DNA from: an uncultured Peptoniphilus sp.
Lineage (GTDB): Bacteria; Bacillota; Clostridia; Tissierellales; Peptoniphilaceae
DNA length: 23,541 nt
Direction of reading: 5' to 3'
Assembly: GCF_946222045.1 (NCBI RefSeq)
Contig: NZ_CAMILN010000029.1
Coordinates: 1-23,541 of the forward strand
Positions within the stretch are counted from its first letter, which is position 1. The number at the start of each line of letters is the position of its first letter. The notes under the pieces are model-generated. The model was not told the DNA's origin. It searched no databases and was given only the letters and a program-made list of their open reading frames with translations. Shown here in pieces: positions 17,334 to 23,541 of the stretch. Both the position numbers and the translations under genes were made by a program.

Positions 17334-18232
17334 TGCCTTTTACAGTAATAACTCTTTCTAAAGTGCCCAATTCCCTCAGAGGAGATTTAACAAAATGGCT
17401 CCAAGAAGTTGCAAGTGGAGTCTATGTTGGTAACTTAAATACAAAAGTAAGAGAAAAGCTCTGGGATCGAGTAAAAGATAACTTAAAAGACGGAGAAGCA
17501 ACAATATCTTACTATTATAGAAATGAAATTGGTTATAAATTTGAGACTATTAATGGAGACAGAGAAGTTTTAGATTCTGAAGGCTTGCCTTTAGTATTAA
17601 TAAAAAAAGAAATTAAAGAAAAAGATAAAAGCCTAAAAGAAGGATTTTCAAAAGCAGCTCAATTTAAAAAAATAAAAAATATAGAGCATAGCAAAGTGAA
17701 AAAATCCATTAATAAAAAAGATATAAAAAAATATGCAGTCTTAGACTTAGAAACCGATGGACTAAATCCTGGCAATGACAATATAATAGAGATTGGAGCA
17801 ATAAAAGTTGGAGAAAAACAAGAAAACTTTCAAAGATTTATAAAGATAGAAAGGAAACTATCAGAAGAAATAAAAAAATTAACAAGAATTGACGATGGAA
17901 TGCTAGAAGAAAAAGGAATTCCACTAAAAAGAGCATTAGAAGAGTTTATTGATTTTATTGGTGACACAAGAATACTAGGTTATAATGTTGCTTTCGATAT
18001 AAAATTTTTAAACTCCTCATTAGAAAAAGAAGGCTTGGCAAAAATAAATAATAAAGTTTATGATATCATGCAGTTTGTAAAAAAAGATAACTTATTTTTG
18101 AATAACTACAAGCTGGAAACTGTTTTAAAATCCTACGGCATTGATGAAAAAGTTCCTCACAGAGCTCTTGAAGATGCAATTCTGGAAGAAAAATTAATTC
18201 ATAAAGTGAATAAATTATGGGATATTTTATAA
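17333..18232 (+). CDS. cas2: Cas2e fused to a DEDDh (DnaQ-like) exonuclease
   Basis: The 299-residue protein is about three times the usual Cas2 length. Residues 1-95 are a Cas2e domain (MPFTVITLSKVPNSLRGDLT, ASGVYVGNLN). Residues 96-133 are a lysine-rich linker. Residues 134-299 are a 3-prime to 5-prime exonuclease with D138 and E140 (LDLETDG), D222 (NVAFDIKFL), H276 and D281 (HRALEDA), the complete DEDDh set. Cas2-DnaQ fusions are known from type I-E systems such as that of Streptococcus thermophilus, where the exonuclease trims prespacer 3-prime ends to length. All catalytic residues are present, so the same role is likely here. The array begins 32 bases after the stop. Confidence 0.96.
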   Translation: MPFTVITLSKVPNSLRGDLTKWLQEVASGVYVGNLNTKVREKLWDRVKDNLKDGEATISYYYRNEIGYKFETINGDREVLDSEGLPLVLIKKEIKEKDKSLKEGFSKAAQFKKIKNIEHSKVKKSINKKDIKKYAVLDLETDGLNPGNDNIIEIGAIKVGEKQENFQRFIKIERKLSEEIKKLTRIDDGMLEEKGIPLKRALEEFIDFIGDTRILGYNVAFDIKFLNSSLEKEGLAKINNKVYDIMQFVKKDNLFLNNYKLETVLKSYGIDEKVPHRALEDAILEEKLIHKVNKLWDIL

Positions 18233-18264
18233 TAAAAATGAGATAGTTACTGGATCTTTTAAGT
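18228..18264 (+). promoter_or_regulatory. minimal CRISPR leader with -10 box
   Basis: Only 32 bases separate the cas2 stop from the first repeat. A perfect TATAAT (18228-18233) spans the stop codon and would place transcription start near 18240. The -35 region would lie inside cas2 (around 18205-18211, AGTGAAT, weak). The degenerate repeats sit at the far end, so this is the leader end. Confidence 0.5.
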
Positions 18265-21200
18265 GTAGTCCCCGCACATGCAGGGGTGATCCTAATGAAA
18301 TCAGCACTAGAGGGAGTTGCAATAGGTAGTCCCCGCACATGCAGGGGTGATCCTACTTAAAATCTGCCACATAATCTATTTTCCTAGTAGTCCCCGCACA
18401 TGCAGGGGTGATCCTAAACACTCAAACAATCGAGGCTTACGACTTTCGTAGTCCCCGCACATGCAGGGGTGATCCTAGTTCAACAGGTTCAAATGCCCCC
18501 TGCCTTTCGTAGTCCCCGCACATGCAGGGGTGATCCTGGTCAAATACTGACCAACACTATCAAGACCAGGTAGTCCCCGCACATGCAGGGGTGATCCTAA
18601 GCATAGTTATTTCTGCCATAGCTTGAGAAAGTAGTCCCCGCACATGCAGGGGTGATCCTGTCTGAATTCTTTTGGCAGAAGAAATGAAATGGTAGTCCCC
18701 GCACATGCAGGGGTGATCCCCACAAAGGCATAATTTTTTGGTTTGCCAAACAGTAGTCCCCGCACATGCAGGGGTGATCCCGGTGCCTTCGCATCTTCTT
18801 CAATTATTTCTCCGTAGTCCCCGCACATGCAGGGGTGATCCTGGTCTTGTAGTGGTTGAAGGTTGGTATGACGAGTAGTCCCCGCACATGCAGGGGTGAT
18901 CCTAGCATATCTCATAGCATCTTGTAAGTGGTTAAGTAGTCCCCGCACATGCAGGGGTGATCCACTACGCCGCCTTCTTGCCATTGTTGTCTTAATGTAG
19001 TCCCCGCACATGCAGGGGTGATCCCAGCAAGAGAAGCTGCAGAAATTGTTTTTGGTGGTAGTCCCCGCACATGCAGGGGTGATCCTGGATTATTCCAAGA
19101 CAATCAGGATTGCAAGGAGTAGTCCCCGCACATGCAGGGGTGATCCTGTCGACACGATAAATATTAAAATTGATAGGTCGTAGTCCCCGCACATGCAGGG
19201 GTGATCCAGGACACGACTTATGACCTCACACCTTACGCAAGTAGTCCCCGCACATGCAGGGGTGATCCTGATAAAAAGATACCACGACAGTCAGTCCAAT
19301 GGTAGTCCCCGCACATGCAGGGGTGATCCCCACATCTCCCACAGGCTGGTAAATCTTGATTTGTAGTCCCCGCACATGCAGGGGTGATCCCAACTGTCTT
19401 ACCTCTTAAGTCGTTGCCCCTTTGTAGTCCCCGCACATGCAGGGGTGATCCTCCATCTTGCACGTTTGCCCTGTCCAACTTTAAGTAGTCCCCGCACATG
19501 CAGGGGTGATCCTATAATATTTATTTGACACTTGATATTAACAAGGTAGTCCCCGCACATGCAGGGGTGATCCCAACTTGAAGATGGCAAAATCCATATT
19601 ACCTAGGTAGTCCCCGCACATGCAGGGGTGATCCTAGTGGACTAACTAAGGTATGGGTAAGTCTTGTAGTAGTCCCCGCACATGCAGGGGTGATATAATA
19701 CTCATAACCTTGGCTAGTCTTATGTCGAGTAGTCCCCGCACATGCAGGGGTGATCCTTCTAGTTCGTAGCTTTCTCCGTCAAAGTTTACGTAGTCCCCGC
19801 ACATGCAGGGGTGATCCTAAATAGCCCCAAAATATATTAAAAAACAATGTGTAGTCCCCGCACATGCAGGGGTGATCCCATCAGCAGGGAAATCAACAGA
19901 TTCAGAAACTAGTAGTCCCCGCACATGCAGGGGTGATCCTACTAAAAATGAATGCCATGATGGGGTTACTTCGTAGTCCCCGCACATGCAGGGGTGATCC
20001 TCAACAGATTCAGAAACTACTGCATCCATGATATTAGTCCCCGCACATGCAGGGGTGATCCTTAGTGGTAGTGATAAGGATTTAGGAGAAAAGAGTAGTC
20101 CCCGCACATGCAGGGGTGATCCTGCAGCCGAGCAAGTCGTAAATCTAGAAAAACAGTAGTCCCCGCACATGCAGGGGTGATCCTGACTTAAAAACAAGGG
20201 CAGATGTAGAAGACATGTAGTCCCCGCACATGCAGGGGTGATCCTGAAAAAAATTTAACTCAAAAAGAATTAGCAAAGTAGTCCCCGCACATGCAGGGGT
20301 GATCCTTGCTTTCTTTAAGTCGTTTTTCTTAATTCTCTGTAGTCCCCGCACATGCAGGGGTGATCCTGGATTACATCTTCGCCAAGTTTTAAGCCTGCAG
20401 TAGTCCCCGCACATGCAGGGGTGATCCCTACAAAATCTCTGCAGGTGCAAGTATCTAGTGGTAGTCCCCGCACATGCAGGGGTGATCCCTTTGGAAGAAG
20501 TCCACATACCTGCAGGTGTGAGTAGTCCCCGCACATGCAGGGGTGATCCCAAAGTAGAAAGATTTATTAAGGCAGCTATGGTGTAGTCCCCACACATGCA
20601 GGGGTGATCCTAGGATTTTTACTTACAAGGACTTATCCATCAAGTAGTCCCCGCACATGCAGGGGTGATCCTCAAGTAAGTAGGTGGATATATCTCGAGT
20701 TATAGTAGTCCCCGCACAGGCGGGGGTGATCCTATCTTTACCTTTAAAAGCTATACCAGTATGCGGTAGTCCCCGCACAGGCGGGGGTGATCCCAAGGTA
20801 TTCATAACCCCAGAAAAAATAATTGAGTAGTCCCCGCACACGCGGGGGTGATCCATGGGGAAAAGCAACATCAGCATTAACATCACTAGTAGTCCCCGCA
20901 CATGCAGGGGTGATCCTCAAAGCATGCTTTTGTTGCTACTGGAATTACTGTAGTCCCCGCACATGCAGGGGTGATCCTAACAGGTTGGAGAAAAAGACTT
21001 TGACTTACGTGTAGTCCCCGCACATGCAGGGGTGATCCCAAGTTTTGAAGCAGGAATGAGTAAGGTGCAAGGTAGTCCCCGCACATGCAGGGGTGATCCC
21101 CTACTGCAGATTTTATAAGTTGCATTTCCTGGGTAGTCCCCGCACATGCAGGGGTGATCCCATAACAAGGGTAGACCTTGCACTTGATACCAGGTAGTCC

Positions 21201-21464
21201 CCGCACATGTAGGGGTGATCCCAATGGTATAGTCTAAGAAGTTTTTAATTAATAGTAGTCCCCGCACATGCAGGGGTGATCCCCAACCAACGCAAAGGTC
21301 TATGGAGCAAGGACTGTAGTCCCCGCACATGCGGGGGTGATCCTGCCTAACTTTTATACAGTCGCTTTTGCTTTTAGTAGTCCCCGCACACGCGGGGGTG
21401 ATCCTCCCCATACTCTAATAGGCGGTAGAAATGATAGTAGTCCCCGCATATGCAGGGTTAATTT
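18265..21464 (+). CRISPR. type I-E CRISPR array, 53 repeats and 52 spacers
   Basis: The 28-base repeat reads GTAGTCCCCGCACATGCAGG followed by GGTGATCC. It recurs with a 61-base period from 18265 to a final decayed copy at 21437. Spacers are 33 bases, except 34 at 19635-19668 and 20855-20888 and 32 at 21405-21436. The repeat at 19669 has lost one base at its end (GTGATA for GTGATCC). Variants cluster toward the right: stem-restored copies at 20705, 20766, 20827, 21316 and 21377, with single changes at 20034, 20583 and 21194. This places the leader at the left and transcription rightward. Cleavage below the stem would give a 7-base handle GUGAUCC, a 33-base spacer and a 21-base 3-prime hairpin. 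Confidence 0.98.
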
Positions 21465-21527
21465 TATAAAAATGGAAGTTGTTAAAGTTATCTCCAATGA
21501 AAAAAGAAAGAAAGGAGAGAAAAGATT

Positions 21528-21800
21528 ATGAAAAAAATAATTGATATGTTCATAAAGGAAATAGAAGAGGGTCTGGAAAGATTTGATAATGAAGATGCAG
21601 TCCGTAGCATTGGTGGGGTTGAGAGCTTTTTTTTAGATAACTTCGATGAAATTAATGAGGCAAATGACGAGGTGGCTCAACTAGGTTTTGATCTGCAAAC
21701 AGAAATAGTCGAGTTAGAATCAGGTGGAGATAATGAAGAAAGATTAGTCAGGATAGAGAGAATACTCGACAAGATAAAGGAAGCTAATAAGGCACGCTAA
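21528..21800 (+). CDS. small acidic helical protein, paralogue of the gene at 23219
   Basis: I do not recognise the family. The 90-residue product starts MKKIIDMFIKEIEEGLERF and is very acidic: about 25 Asp/Glu against 12 Lys/Arg. It looks almost all alpha-helical, with no cysteine, signal peptide or membrane segment. An AAAGGAGAG site precedes the ATG, so translation is well supported. It starts 63 bases after the last CRISPR repeat with no terminator or obvious promoter between, so array read-through could express it. The protein aligns along its length with the 88-residue product at 23219-23485 (shared IID-F-KEIE, FF-DN, LG-DLQ-like and C-terminal I-K-I segments). Confidence 0.75.
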   Translation: MKKIIDMFIKEIEEGLERFDNEDAVRSIGGVESFFLDNFDEINEANDEVAQLGFDLQTEIVELESGGDNEERLVRIERILDKIKEANKAR

Positions 21801-21827
21801 CATTTAAGTTGGTGTGCCTTATTGTTT
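21789..21827 (+). terminator. possible weak intrinsic terminator
   Basis: AAGGCAC (21789-21795) pairs with GTGCCTT (21814-21820) over a long loop of 18 bases and is followed by ATTGTTT. The stem overlaps the end of the small acidic gene. The T tract is poor, so activity is uncertain. Confidence 0.4.
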
Positions 21828-22119
21828 AAGAGAAGAGTATATTATTAATTATGATGGAACTTGCAGTTTTTTATTTTTTAAAACTTTAATTACTGGGGTA
21901 TAATAATTGTAGAATCAATAATCTTTTCATGATTCTTTCTTTATTAGGGACTTTAAAATCTTAAGTCCTATCTAAAATTCTTTTGCATATCGCAATTTTT
22001 TCATTTTATTATTTTTTGTAAGAGATATTTGTCTGTGGGTAGCCACGATAAAGTTATTTTTTATTTTAATTTTTAATTTCATAAGAATGACTTTGGGATT
22101 ATTTGGAGGTTAAATTTCT
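21828..22119. other. noncoding gap with several small hairpins
   Basis: No gene is visible in this gap. A TATAAT box (21899-21904) is followed by three small inverted repeats: GAATCA/TGATTC, GGACTT/AAGTCC, and GTGG/CCAC near 22037-22045. Long T-rich stretches lie between them. It could be the leader of the decayed gene that follows or a small RNA, but no known RNA family is recognisable. Confidence 0.3.
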
Positions 22120-22355
22120 ATGAATGATTTAGAAGAAATTAAAAATACGAACTAAGGAATAGTCATTATTACTTACCTGATGATAATAGATATGCAAAAG
22201 AGGAAGGCGGATTCTATTATTGGATTAATAAAGGTGAAGTATAGTTTCATCAAAGGTATATAGATATTGTCTTTGGTGATATCTATGCAAAAGAAATAAG
22301 TGAAGATGAGTTTAATATAGCTATAGAAAATAGTAGAAAGAAGATTGAGGGATAA
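22120..22355 (+). pseudogene. decayed small gene with a frameshift and an in-frame stop
   Basis: A good GGAGGT site (22105-22110) precedes an ATG that reads MNDLEEIKNTN and then stops. Adding one A to the run at 22141-22145 restores a frame reading KKYELRNSHYYLPDDNRYAK and on through EEGGFYYWINKGEV. There it meets a TAG (22242-22244), where a single change would give Trp. It continues FHQRYIDIVFGDIYAKEISEDEF to a stop at 22353-22355. The intact protein would have been about 78 residues, acidic and rich in aromatic residues. I do not recognise the family. The HD-domain gene begins three bases later, so the pseudogene was probably the first gene of that operon. Confidence 0.65.
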
Positions 22356-22358
22356 AAA

Positions 22359-22790
22359 ATGATGGATTTATTAAGAGCTCTATTTATTGCTGCAAGGGGT
22401 CATAAGGGTCAAAGAGACAAGGCTGGCAAGCCTTACATTTTTCACCCAATAAAGGTTTCTTTAAATGTTAAGGGACGTGACGAAAAGATTGTTGCCCTCC
22501 TCCATGATGTAATTGAAGATACAGATTATACTCTTGATGATTTGAAATTTTTGACAGATGATCAAAGAGAAGCTCTTATTCTTTTAACTCATGATGAAAA
22601 CATACCTTACATGTCATATATTGAGTCCATTAAGAAAAATAAAATGGCAAGTAGGGTTAAGCTAGCTGATCTTGGTCAAAATATGAATTTAAAAAGACTA
22701 AAGACAGTTACAGAAAAAGATTTGGAGAGATTAGAGAAGTATAAGAAGGCTAAAACCTTGTTAATGGAGGACTTGGAAAGTAATGAATAG
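22359..22790 (+). CDS. small HD-domain hydrolase, SpoT/MESH1-like
   Basis: The 143-residue protein has the metal-dependent HD layout of the RelA/SpoT hydrolase domain without a synthetase or regulatory part. It shows GHKGQRDKAGKPYIFHP (14-30, H29), LLHDVIEDTDYT (H49, D50, E53, D54) and VKLADLGQN (D104, N108). Stand-alone members of this family (small alarmone hydrolases, MESH1) remove the 3-prime pyrophosphate from (p)ppGpp or act on NADPH; the substrate here is inferred only. The double ATG at 22359/22362 follows GAGGG in the end of the pseudogene. The stop overlaps the next small gene by eight bases, indicating an operon. Confidence 0.8.
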   Translation: MMDLLRALFIAARGHKGQRDKAGKPYIFHPIKVSLNVKGRDEKIVALLHDVIEDTDYTLDDLKFLTDDQREALILLTHDENIPYMSYIESIKKNKMASRVKLADLGQNMNLKRLKTVTEKDLERLEKYKKAKTLLMEDLESNE

Positions 22791-22956
22791 AGAATATCTT
22801 TTAATTAGAATTGCATATGGAGACACAAGTGCTGAGGCAAATGATATTGTCCTAACTCCAGAAGACAAAGAAGCTATTAAATGGTATAGGGCTGAAGCTG
22901 AGAAGGCAGAAAGAGAAGGCAGAAGTATTGTCTTTTATGCACCTGATGAGGATTGA
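22783..22956 (+). CDS. 57-residue hypothetical protein, tandem copy 1
   Basis: I do not recognise the family. The protein starts MNREYLLIRIAYGDTSAEAN and ends SIVFYAPDED. It has a short beta-like N-terminus, a charged helix in the middle (about 26-46) and a second strand-like IVFYAP. It matches the next gene at 32 of 57 positions with no gaps. The ATG lies inside the end of the HD gene, with TGGAGG upstream (22765-22770). The same length and the conserved N- and C-terminal blocks in both copies argue that it is a real gene despite its size. Confidence 0.7.
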   Translation: MNREYLLIRIAYGDTSAEANDIVLTPEDKEAIKWYRAEAEKAEREGRSIVFYAPDED

Positions 22957-22961
22957 TAAAA

Positions 22962-23135
22962 ATGAATAGGGAATATATTTTAATTGGCATTGCAAAGGGT
23001 CGAACAACAGCCGAAGCAAACAATATAATATTAACCGATAAGGAAAAACAGAGAGTTAACAGATATAGAGAAAAAGTAGAGAAATCTAAAAAAGAAGGCA
23101 AAAATATTGTCTTTTATGCACCTGAAGATGATTGA
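22962..23135 (+). CDS. 57-residue hypothetical protein, tandem copy 2
   Basis: This is a paralogue of the preceding gene: MNREYILIGIAKGRTTAEAN at the N-terminus and NIVFYAPEDD at the end. The middle is more basic (KEKQRVNRYREKVEKSKKEG), whereas copy 1 is more acidic there. The ATG at 22962 starts five bases after the copy 1 stop. It is preferred over a TTG at 22953 because both copies then begin MNREY. No clear ribosome site is present apart from GATGAGGAT in the end of copy 1. The function is unknown. Confidence 0.7.
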   Translation: MNREYILIGIAKGRTTAEANNIILTDKEKQRVNRYREKVEKSKKEGKNIVFYAPEDD

Positions 23136-23218
23136 TTTTAATGAAAGCATTAATACTTTTCATCCTGATTTATAAAAAGTTTATCAAGTAATTTTAATAA
23201 GAGAGCGTGACAATTAAT

Positions 23219-23485
23219 ATGAACATAATTGATGATTTTTTTAAAGAAATAGAGAAGGTATTATTTGTAGAAGCATCCAAAAATGATTGGGATTTATTTA
23301 ATGATTTGGAGGACTATTTTATAGATAATAACGAAATGATTTTTAAAGAAAGTGAAAGGATATCTGACTTAGGATATGAAATGCAAGATGTGATTGCAGA
23401 GATGAGCTATATGGATAATTTTGCAGAATGCAGGATAAAGATAAATAAACTTTATAATGAAATGAAAAAAGAACTCCAGGCTTAG
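23219..23485 (+). CDS. small acidic helical protein, paralogue of the gene at 21528
   Basis: The 88-residue product starts MNIIDDFFKEIEKVL and aligns end to end with the acidic protein at 21528-21800, although the sequences have diverged considerably (ISDLGYEMQDVIAEM against VAQLGFDLQTEIVEL). It is acidic and predicted helical, with no signal or membrane segment. A GTG at 23207 is an alternative start, but the ATG at 23219 aligns with the paralogue; GAGAG lies about 14 bases upstream, a long spacing. The function is unknown. The probable insertion-sequence end begins directly after the stop. Confidence 0.7.
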   Translation: MNIIDDFFKEIEKVLFVEASKNDWDLFNDLEDYFIDNNEMIFKESERISDLGYEMQDVIAEMSYMDNFAECRIKINKLYNEMKKELQA

Positions 23486-23486
23486 G

Positions 23487-23541
23487 TGTGGTGACCCCAT
23501 AAAGTTGGACCTAATACCAGAGAGAATTTATATTTTCTCTG
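23487..23541. mobile_element. probable terminus of an IS3-family element (partial)
   Basis: The sequence from TGTGGTGACCCCATAAAGTT onward resembles the terminal inverted repeats of IS3-family (IS150-like) elements, which begin TG and often contain GACCCC-AAAGTTGGA. No transposase is inside the window, so this is based on the terminus alone. A short inverted repeat CAGAGA/TCTCTG closes the window. Confidence 0.4.

Noticed and set aside
18066..18338. Reverse-strand frame across the cas2 end and first repeats
   Set aside because: It lies antisense to the exonuclease coding sequence and runs into the repeats. No ribosome site or family match was seen.
18537..18569. Spacer with an internal hairpin (TGGTCA/TGACCA)
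   Set aside because: A short palindrome in one spacer of 52 is expected by chance and gives no functional clue.
18607..21411. Reverse-strand reading frames of 60-150 codons with recurring ITPACAGTT, DHPCMCGDY and GSPLHVRGL
   Set aside because: They are translations of the CRISPR repeat in three frames. The 61-base period shifts the frame each time, giving an artificial repeat protein.
23141..23191. 16-codon frame MKALILFILIYKKFIK resembling a type I toxin peptide
   Set aside because: It is hydrophobic with a basic tail, but has no ribosome site and no antisense promoter that I can see. It is too short to support.

Overview
The window is low-G+C, AT-rich DNA with Firmicute-style Shine-Dalgarno sites (GGAGG, AAAGGAGG) and a murB-rapZ-yvcK cluster. 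It also carries a type 2 isopentenyl-diphosphate isomerase, an NADPH-type thioredoxin reductase and a MATE exporter. The gene set suits an anaerobic Firmicute, perhaps one of the Tissierellia anaerobic cocci, but no rRNA or marker here fixes the genus.

Layout. Positions 1-936 are gene-poor. They hold one weak 57-codon reading frame, a G+C-rich block at 637-760 that folds into two paired elements, and an inverted repeat before murB. Positions 951-5272 form a forward run: murB, rapZ, yvcK, fni and a HutD/Ves-family gene, closed by a bidirectional terminator. A reverse-strand membrane protein (DUF2207-like) and the forward trxB gene diverge from a short shared promoter region. A second bidirectional terminator separates trxB from the reverse-strand MATE gene.

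Positions 8908-18232 are a complete, tightly packed type I-E CRISPR-Cas operon: cas3, cas8e, cas11, cas7e, cas5e, cas6e, cas1 and cas2. The Cas2 protein carries a C-terminal DEDDh (DnaQ-like) exonuclease. The array begins only 32 bp after the cas2 stop codon (18265-21464) and has 53 repeats of 28 nt and 52 spacers, nearly all 33 nt. Cascade proteins, the Cas3 nuclease-helicase and the adaptation proteins are all intact by inspection, so the locus looks functional. The array itself records its history. Spacers start with a pyrimidine in 48 of 51 clear cases. Two spacers overlap by 19 nt and together suggest an AAY-type PAM. Most repeats carry a C-A mismatch in the crRNA hairpin, whereas a few repeats near the trailer end have the fully paired stem.

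Positions 21528-23485, between the array and a probable IS3-family terminus at the window edge, are an accessory patch of small genes. It contains two acidic helical paralogues of about 90 residues at its two ends and a decayed pseudogene. It also has a small HD-domain hydrolase of the SpoT/MESH1 type and a tandem pair of 57-residue paralogues. The functions of these small proteins are unknown to me, and this is the least explained part of the window.
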